Part shown: positions 1-11,149 of the stretch, piece after piece | How positions within the stretch are numbered: the first letter of the stretch is position 1 | Layout of the letters: each line of letters begins with the position of its first letter | Source of the DNA: Doris montereyensis | Lineage: Eukaryota; Mollusca; Gastropoda; Nudibranchia; Dorididae | NCBI GenBank assembly: GCA_037039925.1 | Contig: JAXRKP010000529.1 | Span: 177,501-241,500 of the forward strand | Direction: 5' to 3' | DNA length: 64,000 nucleotides | Made by a program: the position numbers and the translations under genes | Notes under the pieces: generated by a model | The model's database searches: none | What the model was told of the DNA's origin: nothing | What the model saw: the letters and a program-made list of their open reading frames with translations, nothing else

Positions 1-165
1 AATAGGTGCCAGACAACTGGAAATAGGGAAGGGTTGTACCAATGCACAAGAAAGGATCAACTTTTGGAATGATCAAACTATAGAGGGATATCACTCTTAG
101 CATACCAGGAAAAGAGTAAAGGATCAGACTGAAGAACATCAGAGCAGACAGGAGGAGGAAAGAGA
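1..165 (+). mobile_element. LINE fragment A, reverse-transcriptase part
   Basis: Matches the RT palm entry segment of the LINE copy at 6660-6850: the frames give GRVVPMHKKGST followed by LSIPGKE, equivalent to GTVVPIH/KKGST and LLGVPGKV there. It has multiple frameshifts and is cut by the (GA)n array that follows. Confidence 0.75.
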
Positions 166-383
<218 letters not shown>

Positions 384-603
384 TAGCTAAATCTGCATAC
401 AATACTAAAACACAAGGTAAAGGACCTAAAGGCAGACCTCAGAAAAAGTAGGAAGAAGATTTAAAAGATGCATTAAAACAGAGAACTTGAACCTCCATGG
501 AAGGAAAACAGAAAATGCCAGGACAGGGCAGCCTGGAGGAAGAACATTTGGCATCAAAACCCATAGAATGGGAGCTGATGAAGAAAGAAAGAAAGAGAAG
601 TCA
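384..603 (+). mobile_element. LINE fragment A, 3' end
   Basis: Matches 7738-7962 of the larger copy: the conserved KxRPKGRPR-type C-terminal region, then the AGAAAATGCCAGGACAGGGC segment, then a GAAA-rich tail (583-600). The GAAAG-type tail marks the end of the element. Confidence 0.75.
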
Positions 604-658
604 AAGATTAAAGTAAATGATACGTATGTGTGTATACCTGTATGTGTGTACGTATGTA

Positions 659-1242
659 CAGTCGCGTCTTTTATAATTCAAATACATACGTTACAAGCAA
701 TTTGTGCAGGTTATTGAGACATCCGGATTATCGAATCCTAAATCAGCGTCACATTGTGAATGAGCTAATGGTGAGGCACAGAGCACTACGATTCTCTCTG
801 CCTGTCCGTCTCTCTCTCGTGCTTCAGGTTTCTCGCATTTTACTCACAACTTATACCACGCCAGAAGAAGCAGAAGAAGAAGAAGAAGAAGAACAACAAC
901 AACAAGACAAAGAGGAGAAGAGAGACAGAGGGTGAGGAAGAAGAGACAGACAGACAGAGACAGAGAAAATTGCTGAATTTGTATGGCTGTAGAGGTCTTA
1001 GGAAAGTCGAGTCGGGCGGTTTTGATGTACCAGCAGCGGACTGGTTAGACTATCTAGAACTGCTGAGTGTTCGGTTTATCGAAGCATTCATTCTCTATAA
1101 TGTAGTAGCTTGTTCCTAAATTAGGTATTCGGATTCAAGATTTACGGGTATAAATAAAGAAGAAAAAATCTGTACCCAGCTCATCTGGGAGGATAATCCA
1201 GACATCCCGATTATTGAAGTCTGGATTATCGAGACGTGACTG
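659..1242. mobile_element. pogo/Tigger-like MITE with TA duplication
   Basis: Left end CAGTCGCGTCT and right end AGACGTGACTG are inverted, and both are flanked by TA (657-658 and 1243-1244). Further in, ATCCGGATTATCGAATCC (720-737) and GGATTATCGAGACG (1223-1236) echo the CGATAATCC motif seen in pogo-type termini. At 584 bp with no transposase frame, it is non-autonomous. It sits in a (GTAT)n tract. Confidence 0.7.
860..960. repeat. (GAA)n / (CAA)n / (CAGA)n simple repeats
   Basis: Runs of GAA, CAA and CAGA inside the MITE-like element. Low complexity with no coding meaning. Confidence 0.85.
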
Positions 1243-2080
1243 TATGTATGTAAGTATGTATGTATATATGGAATTGTGTTTAGGTATATGTGTAGCTTTC
1301 CATTCTGTGATTATATATTTTTGTATGTTGTGTTTAATATAAATAAAGAAATATGAGTATAGAGGTATGAGTAGATCTGTATTTTTATACATATTTTAGA
1401 ATGTTTTTGTATATAATATGCATATATTTATAATTATGTGCAGTCCATGTGTCTGCTTATGTTTCCATTTTAGTGATAAAATGTGTCTGTTCACTGTAAA
1501 CATGTACACATTAAATGTAGGTATGCATGATAATGTGTAACATATAATATGTTGTTTATATTGGTGAGTGTGTACATACAATCTGTGTACTCGTACACAT
1601 GATGTATATGATTACACATTTTTATATGATACTGTTAATACTACAATTATACATACCATAATATTTGAAACCTGCTTTTGTAAAGTGCCTAGATCTAGAA
1701 CGTGTCAGCAACGAGGTATAGCACTATAGAAATGTTCATAAGGAGGAACGTAACATAGAAATCAAAAGCCAAAGAGGAAGAAGGCACAACAGTACAGATA
1801 CATTTTTTAATGATATATATACATGACAAAATGTTTCTTCATTAACTGTCTGCTTGCTGCAGTAGAATTCCTCTTTATCTATAGAAGTGTTCCAAATTAT
1901 TATCATCATCATTATTATTAATAACTATTGTTCTTATTCTTCCTTTTATTACTTTTAACATTACTAAAAATTTTGCAAAACAAATTGTGATAATCTTAAA
2001 ACTGAAAATCAGTGCTGAGCAAAGTCCTGATATTTCTAGCTATAAATATACAAATATATATTATGACATGATGTGGTAGT
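1243..2080. other. AT-rich non-coding DNA
   Basis: (GTAT)n remnant at 1243-1266, then AT-rich sequence with short tetranucleotide runs and an ATT/ATC cluster at 1898-1922. I see no gene or recognised element. Confidence 0.6.
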
Positions 2081-2084
2081 TTGC

Positions 2085-2262
2085 AATCGCTTTACCCGTC
2101 ACCTTTACTTCTGCAGTGTCTGAATGGATTTAACTACCTATTTTGCTGCTGATCTGACAAGAGGACCAGGCAAAAAACTCATGCCTGGGCAGGGGACTGA
2201 TCCCGAGTCACCTGCTTGGAAGTCAGATGCTCTGCTGAGTGATTGAAGCCTCAATTTCAAAG
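2085..2262 (-). mobile_element. tRNA-derived SINE (tRNA-Gly-like head)
   Basis: The reverse complement has an A-box-like CACTCAGCAGAGCATCTG, an anticodon-loop-like CTTCCAA, and a T-arm-like GGGATCAGTCCCC in the right order and spacing for a tRNA (about 2191-2258). The rest of the minus strand, to about 2085, is the likely SINE body. Confidence 0.55.
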
Positions 2263-2300
2263 GGAAAGGAGAAAAAAAATTCACTTCATTAATCACTTAC

Positions 2301-2397
2301 CCAGTTGGGTGGCCTTTTATTGATAATATCACTGGTTCATCCGAAGCATAATACGTTTCTTCCCATTCACAGTATCTCGGACGTTGTTTTGAGGCAG
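2301..2397 (-). CDS. Second exon of putative secreted protein
   Basis: 97 nt with good acceptor and donor, open in the phase set by the signal-peptide exon. Contains one Cys, a Tyr/Glu-rich stretch (YCEWEETYYASDEP) and ends at a split codon. An extracellular beta-strand-like segment is possible, but this is not diagnostic. Confidence 0.5.
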
Positions 2398-4536
2398 CTT
2401 TGTGATTATAATAGAAAATGAAATTTTAAAAAGTTAATACATTATAAAAAGAAAAAAACAATTACATGATAAGGAATGGTCTTGTACAACTTTAGGGTAA
2501 AGATAAGAGGCAAGCTCTTCATTACAACTCACAGAGGGTTCTATCATGTATCAAACTCGCCTGTTTCAATCCTGTCCAGTACTCGGTGACAAGAATACCA
2601 CTGTGTTTATATTATGTGCTAACAGGTTAACAAAAATAAAGTAGTCTTCTAGTTGATATTAGAACGAGCAAGCTCGTCTTCTCAACTTTCTGTTCACTTA
2701 TGAAAGTATGAACATGCATATTATGTGTTTGGAGTGTGAACACACATAGAAAATATGACAGAGTCATCCAAGCAATACGTTGATATATGAGAAATAGAGG
2801 TGGACATGAAAAGTAATGGCAACACCCCCAAAATAAAAGCAGGGTTTAGACGTTGTGAGGATTATTATCAATGTCGGTGATGAATGGCTTTACCCAACTA
2901 AGGATTGATTATGATCATGTGTCTTTTCGATACGAACACAAACATATATATATATCTACTACACAGATATGAAAGAAAAACAACATGACAGCATGAATGC
3001 TCATCATTTTTTGTAAACACAAAATTTTAATGCATAATAATTAAAATTCTTTCTCTCATTATTGTCATTTATCATCACTAAGGCCTGTGCTCACTTTCAC
3101 CCTAGGTAGACCTCTCTTCCACTGACATTCAACTGGCTCACTTTTACCCTTTATAGACGTCTCTTCCACTGACATTCAACTGGGCTCACTTTCACCCTTT
3201 GTAGACCTCTCTTCCATTGACATTCAACTGTGCTCACTTTCACCCTAGGTAGACCTCTCTTCCACTGACATTCAACTGTGCTCCTTTCACCCTTTGTAGA
3301 CGTCTCTTCCACTGACATTCAACTGTGCTCACTTTCACCCTTTGTAGACCTCTCTTCAACTGACATTCAACTGTGCTCACTTTCACCCTTTGTAGACCTC
3401 TCTTCCACTGACATTCAACTGTGCTCACTTTCACCCTAGGTAGACCTCTCTTCCACTGACATTCAACTGTGCTCCCTTTCACCCTTTGTAGACGTCTCTT
3501 CCACTGACATTCAACTGTGCTCACTTTCACCCTTTGTAGACCTCTCTTCAACTGACATTCAACTGTGCTCACTTTCACCCTTTGTAGACCTCTCTTCCAC
3601 TGACATTCAATTGTGCTCACTTTCACCCTTTGTAGACCTCTCTTCCACTGAAATTCAACTGTGCTCACTTTCACACTTTGTAGACTCTCTTCCACTGACA
3701 TTCAACTGTGCTCACTTTCACCCTTTGTAGACGTCTCTTCCACTGACATTCAACTGTGCTCACGTTCACACTTTGTAGACCTCTCTTCCACTGACATTCA
3801 ACTGTGCTCACTTTCACCCTTTGTAGACGTCTCTTCCACTGACATTCAACTGTGCTCACGTTCACACTTTGTAGACCTCTCTTCCACTGACATTCAACTG
3901 TGCTCACTTTCACCCTTTGTAGACGTCTTCTTCCACTGACATTCAACTGTGCTCACGTTCACACTTTGTAGACTCTCTTCCACTGACATTCAACTGGGTT
4001 CACTTTGACCCTTTGTAGACTCTCTTCCACTGACATTCAACTGGGCTCACTTTGACCCTTTGTAGACCACTCTTCCACTGACATGCAACTGTGCTCACTT
4101 TGACCCTTTGTAGCCCTCTCTTCCACTGACATTCAACTGGGCTCACTTTTTACCCTTTGTAGACCTCTCTTCCACTGACATTCAACTGGGCTCACTTTGA
4201 CCCTTTGTAGACCTCTATTCCACTGACATTCGACTGGGCTCACTTTTACCCTTTATAGACCCTCTTCCACTGACATGCGACTGTGCTCACTTTGACACTT
4301 TGTAGCCTCTCTTCCACTGACATTCATTCAACACACAACGTAGCATAGAGTATGTTCAATTAAGTTTGGAAAGATCAATCAATATAAAAGTAAAAGAAAT
4401 TTTGATCGGTAAATACACATTTGCATATAAACATCTGTACAGATTTGCTTAGCCTACCTTCATTTTCATCTCGATTCTGTGCTGATGACCACATCAATAA
4501 AGAAACAAAGAAAAACGCTATAAGCAGTTGCATCAT
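2301..4536 (-). CDS. Putative secreted-protein gene, first two exons (unrecognised)
   Basis: Exon 1 (4536 to 4458) encodes MMQLLIAFFFVSLLMWSSAQ, then NRDENE. This is a typical signal peptide with a hydrophobic core and a cleavage site near SSA-Q, and it ends at donor AAG|GTAGGC. Exon 2 (2397 to 2301) has acceptor CACAAAG and donor GTAAGT and encodes ASKQRPRYCEWEETYYASDE, then PVILSIKGHPTG. The phases match: one base from exon 1 and two from exon 2 form an Ala codon. The intron of about 2.06 kb contains the 48-bp satellite. Later exons would lie beyond the left edge. I do not recognise the family. A methionine 20 codons upstream (4596) is possible but would bury the signal peptide. Confidence 0.5.
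3087..4331. repeat. 48-bp tandem satellite, about 26 copies
   Basis: The unit ends CTTCCACTGACATTCAACT and contains CACTTTCACCCTTTGTAGAC. Units of 47-48 bp run for about 1.25 kb. Local higher-order structure is visible: a four-unit block recurs at 3241 and 3434 (marked by CCTAGGTAGACC), and a two-unit block (CACGTTCACACTTTG alternating with CACTTTCACCC) occurs three times between 3760 and 3965. The period is a multiple of three, so both strands stay open for long stretches by arithmetic. Confidence 0.97.
4458..4536 (-). CDS. Signal-peptide exon of putative secreted protein
   Basis: 26 codons plus one base, with two adjacent ATGs (4536-4531), a 15-residue hydrophobic stretch, then an acidic start to the mature protein (NRDENE). 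It ends at the plausible donor GTAGGC. Confidence 0.5.
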
Positions 4537-4809
4537 GAATTTTTTGGGGACTGTTTTGCCCTTCCCTTTCTTGTTCTTTGGACGATCAAACAACAATAGA
4601 ACAATGTGTGACCTCTCACATGATCTGTTGGGTCACTTGTTGAGTTACTTGTTCACTCTCAAGTAATTGGCAGCTGAAAGCAACAATGAAAACACTGTTG
4701 TAGAACACCTTTCAATGAACAAAAGTCTATGCTACTTGAAAATTGAAAGAAACTTGAATCTGGACAACTGAATTTAATTCTAATATAAATGTATACATTT
4801 TCCCAGGCA

Positions 4810-7800
4810 ATGGACACCTGTACAGGGATAAGATAATCCCGCCCTCCACGAGTCTCCTGCTGCCTTGCAGGCAGGTCTTGGCTGACCAAAGGCTAAGGGA
4901 GTAAAACCTGAAAGAAAACAACCTGCTGCCTTGCAGGCCGGTCTTGACTGACCAAAGGCTAAGGGAGTTAACCCCGACAGAAGATAACAAACAAGGCAAG
5001 GTAGGGGGCCTCAAGGTGGCAGGCCCACCATCTAACTAGGGTACAGTGGGCTAGTCTCCTGCTTATCCAAAACCAAACAGATTCAGACAAAAAATAAATA
5101 CATGTATAATATAACTGGCTTGATCTTCCGAAGACGAACTTGGAAACGAATACAGACTGTGATTTTCCTAACATGGAACGTTAGGGCGTTGAAGAAATGG
5201 AAAATTCAAAGTAGATATTTTGGCCATTACAGAAAAGAACAGAAAATGTAGGATCGAATCATATTTTAATCTTCTCAGGAGTAGATGTCAAAGATAGAGC
5301 TAGAGCAGGAGTAGGCCTCCTAGTGCATAAAAGACATGAAAAGCTACTAGAAAGCTTGAAATTTATAAGCCCATGGCTATTAGAGGTAAATATTAAACCA
5401 AAAGGACAAGAAATTAAATTATTAATAGCTTATGGACCAAACGAACACGCAACTAAAGAAGAAAAGATATATTCAAAAGATTTACAAATAGCTGCAGAGA
5501 ATCTTAAACAGAAACAGGAACTAATGCTTTTAGGAAATTTAATGCTAGAGTACGCAACAATGTAGAAACATCAGGAGGAGTAATAGGTAAAGAAGGAGAG
5601 ACAACAACTTCTCCAAATGGAGAGAGACTAATAGATTTTTGCCTAAAGAATAACATGAAAATAGCCAACACCTTTTTCCTCATAAAGATATCTACAAATA
5701 TACAAGAGTAAATGAAGACAGGTTGTAAAAGTCAATGATAGACTACATTATAGTTTGCAGCTCCCTTTTTTACAGTACATTGGATGCAAGAGTAAACAGA
5801 GCAGCAGAAGTATTTAGTGATCATCACTTAGTGATTGCCAAAATGACTGAAAAAAACAAACAGAAAAGGAAAGAGAAGAAAGCTACTAAACTCAGAATAG
5901 AGGAACTAAATAAACCGGTAGTAAAACAGGTGTATACCAATCTAGAATAAAAAGATTTATCAGTGAAAGACAGATGGATCTGAATGATAGCACAATAGAA
6001 GAAAAATGGCAAATGTATAAAGAAACGTTCCTTAGTTGTACTGAAGAGGTCTGTGGTAGGAAACAAATTAAAGGAGATAGGAAAAGAACAGCATGGTAGA
6101 ATGAGAACATCAAGACTAAGATCAAAGAAAAGAAGGTTGCCTGGAAAAAATACTTGCAAACAAAGAGACCAGAGGATAGGATAGATTATGTGAATAAAAG
6201 AATTATCGCCAAAGAGGAGTTAGGAAAGCAAAACAGGAACAATGGGGAAGAGTTTGGACAAAGACTTCAAGAAACTATCAAGGAAATCAAAAGCTGTTTT
6301 GGGGGGCAATGAAGAGCATGAGAAAGACCAAAGCATGCCCAATACGACAAATTAAGAATGCCACAGGAGAAATAATGAAAGAAGACAGCCAAATCATGGA
6401 AAATGCATTTTCACCAATTACATAATCCCTCCAGAACGTACAAAACAAGAAGTAAAGATCAATTAGTAAGAGTAACAAGTAATCCAGAGGAGACAACTGA
6501 AGATGTAGATATATCAATGGAAGAAATCCAAACAGCTATAAGAAAACTGAAATTAGGAAAAGTCCCAGGAGCAGATTAAGTTTATCCAGAAATGATTAAA
6601 AACCAAGGGAGAGAGGTAGACAAACTGCTACATAAAATATGCCAAAAACATGGAAGTCCAAACAGGTGCCAGACGACTAGAAAAAAGGGAACGGTAGTAC
6701 CAATACATGATGTATAAGAAAGGATCAACTATGGAATGCTCAAACTATAGAGGGATATCACTTCTTGGTGTTCCAGGAAAAGTATATGCCAGTATACTGG
6801 AAATGAGACTAAGGAAAAGAGTAGAGGATCAGATTGAAAAGCATCAGAGTGGATTGAGACCAGGAACAAGTGTACAAGACCACATATTTAAAATACGACA
6901 AATAATAGAAAAATTCCTCGAGAGAAACATTGACTTGCACCTGTGTTTTATTGACTTAGAAAAGGCATTTGACACAAAATGTACAGCAAAATTTAATAGA
7001 AGCCATTAAAAGTTTTTACAATAAACCAAGATGTGCAGTGAGAGTAGCTGGAAACATACCTGCAGAATTTAATGTAGATATAGGAGTAATACTGGGTTGT
7101 GTATGTGGAAGCTAACACCAGTAAATGTATCAATGCTTTTATTTGCCGATGATTTAGTTCTGTTTGGAAAATCAGAAAGTGACCTTCAGTTGAATATCAA
7201 CATTATGAACAATGAACTAAATAAAGAGGAATGAGAGTAAATGCAAAGAAAACCAAAACAATGCTAGTAACTAGGAAGCTAAAACACAAAATCTGAAATT
7301 GGGCAGAGAGAATTTAGAACAAGTTCAAAGCTACAATTACATAGGAGTAGTGATTAACTCAAAGGAAAACTAAGAGAAGAAATCAGCCAGAGAATCAAAA
7401 AGGCAAATGCAATATATAACCATCTAGGAAAGGCATTTGTAGGTAAGCAAGATTTGTCAACAAAAATCAAAATGGCAGTAAAGTGTACAATACAGTTTAT
7501 TGTCCTACTCTCCTCTACAGCAGCAAAACTTGGACTTTAGACAGTAGAGAATACAGTAGAGTGCAGGCAGCTGAAATGAAATATCTAAGAAGAGTAGTAG
7601 ATAAACTAAAAGAGACAAAATCAGAAACACAACTATAAGAGATCAAACCAAAGCAGATGGTATAAAAACTAAGAATACTAAGAAAGAAACAAATCAATTG
7701 AGATGGTTTGGGCATGGAAACAGAATGAATGACAATAGAATAGCTAAATCAGTATACAGTGCTGAAACCCACGGTAAAAGACCAAAAGGCAGACCTCGAG

Positions 7801-7965
7801 GAGAACGTAGGAAGAAGATATAAAAGAGGCATAGAAATTTAACTTTTTTGGAAGGAAATAGAAAATGCTAGGACAGGGCATCCTCGAGAAAGATCATCTC
7901 GGGCATCTGAACCCATACACCGAAAGGTAGAATAGGAACTGACAAAGAAAGAAAGAAAGATATAT
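4810..7965 (+). mobile_element. Nearly full-length decayed LINE (endonuclease + RT, CFDP2-like)
   Basis: Non-LTR retrotransposon. In broken frames it shows: TWNVRA at 5170-5187 (start of the EEP endonuclease); NGERLIDFCLKNNMKIANT at 5620-5680; MIDYIIV (5735) and DARVNRAAEVFSDHHLVIAK (about 5783), the end of the endonuclease; the RT region MECSNYRGISLLGVPGKVYA (6728-6787) and FIDLEKAFDT (6950-6976); the catalytic FADD box at 7142-7153; and the C-terminal RPKGRPR region at about 7772-7800. It ends in GAAAGAAAGAAAG (7946-7960). Many stops and frameshifts; inactive as written, though part of the damage may be sequence error. Confidence 0.88.
4851..4984 (+). repeat. Tandem repeat at the LINE 5' region (2 x about 67 bp)
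   Basis: CCTGCTGCCTTGCAGG(C)AGGTCTTG followed by GACCAAAGGCTAAGGGAGT occurs at about 4856 and about 4922. It lies just upstream of the endonuclease start, as a 5' UTR repeat would. A related sequence is found inverted at 23060-23160, at the 5' end of the minus-strand copy. Confidence 0.8.
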
Positions 7966-7969
7966 ATAC

Positions 7970-8690
7970 ATTTTCAGTCATACAGAACAGAAACTAAATA
8001 AAAACAAAATTCTAAAACAATGAAGTAACAGAGTAAAATTGTCACGTCAAAGAATGTGTTTTTATAGATTGTAAAATACAATTATTCTTACAACATAGGT
8101 ATCTCTTCTAAAAATCTGATAAAAAATGCTTCTCTGACAAAACTGAAAAAACACATCGCGCGCGATCACGCTCTCCTCACTTCCCGTTGAGGCCAACTGA
8201 CCGCAATGTAGGCTAGTCCATCGTGATAGTGATACCCTCTCCTCTCACAAGCCTCCGTGACCAAGTCTGACATGACCGTTGGACACGTGGCTGTGCTGAA
8301 GTATGATCATTTTCTCGCCACTCCACAAGGCCTACCCTGCATCTCTGTTCTGTGGTTCCATCTCCTCTCGGCCTAACTCCGGGAACGAGACGAGAGATAA
8401 ATTCTTACTATCACATTTTCGTAGTTTATCCTGAGGAGAGAGTGGGACATTCTGCATTAATAGAAACAGTGTTCCCATGTCGATATTTGAATATATACTC
8501 CTTGTGCCTGCCTTCTTCTTCAAAACAGCTGACCAACACAATTCTTATTTCCTGATGGTGGGGAATAATAATAATAATAATAATAGTTTACCCCTTTACT
8601 GGTTCTGTTTCCCAGTTTTATAATCTTCTTGAGGAAAGAGTGTGGAGGGTTCAGGGGGCTTGCCTCCTGCATTAAAACAAACAAAACAAA
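7970..8690. other. No recognised feature
   Basis: Unique-looking DNA with a small CG-rich patch (TCGCGCGCGATCACG, 8157-8171), an (AAT)n run at 8566-8584 and short frames open on both strands. No gene can be supported. Confidence 0.5.
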
Positions 8691-8700
8691 CTTGTCTTTC

Positions 8701-8827
8701 CAAGTTGTCTTCCCAAGTCAGTCGGCTTTCTATTATAACTCCCGCTTTTGCACTGCCACCGTCTATTTCACCATTGTGCCTATGGTCAGTGGTGCTAAAG
8801 TGGGAGTAATAATAGGAAGACAACTTG
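8701..8827. mobile_element. Foldback MITE, copy 1
   Basis: CAAGTTGTCTTCC (8701) pairs with GGAAGACAACTTG (ending 8827), and TATTATAACTCCCGCTTTTG (8730) pairs imperfectly with GCTAAAGTGGGAGTAATAAT (about 8793). Only about 30 bp separates the arms, so the unit can form a long hairpin. Confidence 0.7.
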
Positions 8828-8850
8828 AAGCCCATCGCTTGCCTGGCCCA

Positions 8851-8940
8851 AGTCATCTCCCTATTATACTCCCACTTTAGCACCACCGCATTTACTATAG
8901 TCAGCAGTGCTAAAGTGGGAGTAATAATAGGGCGACGACT
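8851..8940. mobile_element. Foldback MITE, copy 2
   Basis: AGTCATCTCCCTATTATACT (8851) is the inverted match of the segment ending GGGCGACGACT (8940), giving arms of about 34 bp with few mismatches around a 22-bp loop. Shares CCCAAGTCA...TATTATACTCCC with copy 1 just upstream, so the two are tandem relatives. Confidence 0.7.
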
Positions 8941-9684
8941 GAAGAACACACGTGAGAGTCAGAGGTCCTTCAAAACACGTCTCGCAGCGCTCTAGCGATC
9001 GAGGAGAGTGAGAGTGTGAAAAAGGGCTACCTCCGAGACCATGCCTTCTATCGAGCATAAACCAGGTTTGTAATCGTATCCAAGGTGAAATATTGACGCT
9101 ACTAAAGTGCAATTATCCTGAAGTATTTATTATCATGACATTATTTTCACATCTATCATCACAATCCCTGATCCCCCCCCCCCCCCCCCCCCCCACAGTC
9201 TAATTGATATTTTATATTCTGATACACATCCAATTTCCAATTCATAAATTTTTGGGAACTGTTGACATATTTATGAAAGAATATTAAAATCTCAATCAAA
9301 ATCTTATATTATCAGTGAATGTGGCAAATCGTGTAAGTCTGAAATTAGTAACACCTATTTTTCGCTTTTTTAACATTAGGAAGTCCATATATGCTTCGTC
9401 TAGTTAGGATTCTGTGACACAAGAACTAAAAGAAAAATGCATAATAATTTATATAACCATATGAGCGATCTGTGTGTCCCTATTGGGTCTAGTTTTCTCA
9501 AAAACATCCAACATTGGATTAAGAATCTAGGTACGTACACAGTTTGCCACTTTCAATTGGGTTAGTGTGCTTGGGATGTCTAGATCTATATCATTAGTTA
9601 CAAATTGCTATCATAATGGGGTGTTTACCACTAGTATGATAATAACAAAAAAACTAAAAATAATAGAGCAGTAGTACATAATAT
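8941..9684. other. Non-coding DNA with a poly-C run
   Basis: Contains a run of about 22 C at 9173-9194. Otherwise AT-rich with no gene or recognised repeat. Confidence 0.5.
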
Positions 9685-10990
9685 TCTACGTGTTCCTATT
9701 TTTATAATTTATTAACAAGATTAATATATTAACTATTTTGTTTGTTTGTACTGAATTACATTGATGCACAGTCTCACATTCTATGTGAAAGTATTATAGG
9801 ATATGTGAAAGTATTATAGGATCTTGTATTGAGGAAATACGGCGACACAAAAATGTCACCACGGCCAATCTCGTACGGTCTAATCAGGAAAACCTGAAAC
9901 AAGCTAAATGCCCCTGTAGTTTTACATTTTGATCCATATTCATTATAATGTAATTGAGTATATTTGTGAAGTCTCTTTTCAATTTTTCTAACAAATCATT
10001 GAATGTCTCAACCCTACACGTTCACATTAATTCTTTTTTTTGTGTCCTATTTTCTTCAACTCGTTCGTCGGACATAAGAACATTTTCATCCAGAACTAGA
10101 AACAGATCTAGACATAGGGAGATACAACATAGACATCTCAATTTAATTAATTAGATTCTATGGCAACACAAGATAGTCGGACTTGAGCAATCTAGATTTG
10201 AAAAGTTCAAAAGGGTGAAAATGCAAGCACGAATAAGACAAGTAGATCTAGCCTTCTACTGCTCTCCCGGCTGGCACTGGCAAGAATAAGTTGTGAAATG
10301 ACACAAATAGGATATCAAAGATGCCATAGCAACTATTTTCCCACAATTTTATGATGTACATCAAATTGTATATATCTTTAAAGTCTAGTCATATATTGAT
10401 GCACATGATCAGATAGATAACATTAAGTGTTTAAGGGGCAAGGTGACACAAGAAAACCTTTTTTCTAATAATGCTTTATAAAATTAGTGTGAAAGGATAC
10501 CACAAGACTTCACATCTTATTGAGAACTAGGGAAAAATTAGGAACTCTCCAAGCCAGATGCCCAAGCGTTACTTCATTAAATAAACGCCACAGGAACCTC
10601 GGACGACGGACCTGTGCGGTTCACATAACATTACGTCACTGGCATTGGACCTAGAATTTTCACAGTTATGCCCCTTGACTGAAAAACATAACTTTTACAA
10701 GCTAATTTACTTTCCTCACAGTCCTTTGCTATCTCTTAAAGTCATATATCTGGAATCATCAGGTTCTATGCTTTAACATGGTATATAACACTTGTAAGAA
10801 ATATAACATATGTACATTTTGACAAAAGAGGGAAATGGGGATGGGTGGACCATTCTGTGAAACCTGTCACAACGATGACTGAGGCAAAATTTTCCAATTT
10901 TTCTTAGCTCTGTTGCCATGGCAACTCTAAAAAAAACACCCCTCATCTTGGATTGTTTTGCAAAGTCCATATTTCACGGTCACTATTGGT
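9685..10990. mobile_element. Rearranged copy of the 28.7-31.1 kb TIR element
   Basis: 9685-10440 matches 29990-30960 in the same orientation (shared: TGTTCCTATTTTTATAA, GGAGATACAACATA, TAGATAGATAACATTAA). 10500-10880 matches the reverse complement of 28860-29215 (shared: CTTCACATCTTATTGAGAAC, CCAGATGCCCAAGC, AGTCCTTTGCTATCTCTTAA). Neither TIR is clearly visible. It has no transposase frame. Confidence 0.7.
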
Positions 10991-11149
10991 TTAGTGTGTT
11001 TGAAATTTGTACAGGATATATACACTGACCTCTCAATTTTGTCATGTCACTTTTGCAAAACAGCAAATAGAACATATTTTATGAATTTTTCGTTTTATAA
11101 CGTGAAGATATAGCGAAAATATGCATATTTCATACCAAAATATACAATA

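Noticed and set aside
3240..3946. Long frames over the 48-bp satellite, possibly a 16-residue repeat protein
   Set aside because: Both strands are open because the unit is a multiple of three. Unit lengths of 47 bp break the frame repeatedly and the array lies inside an apparent intron.
9173..9194. Poly-C and poly-G runs (also 23936, 38169, 59047, 63681) as functional G4 sites
   Set aside because: Single uninterrupted runs scattered in non-coding DNA, and length is the least reliable part of such an assembly.
9954..10154. Short open frame of 66 residues
   Set aside because: Lies in a repeat present twice in the window; the frame is not kept in the other copy.
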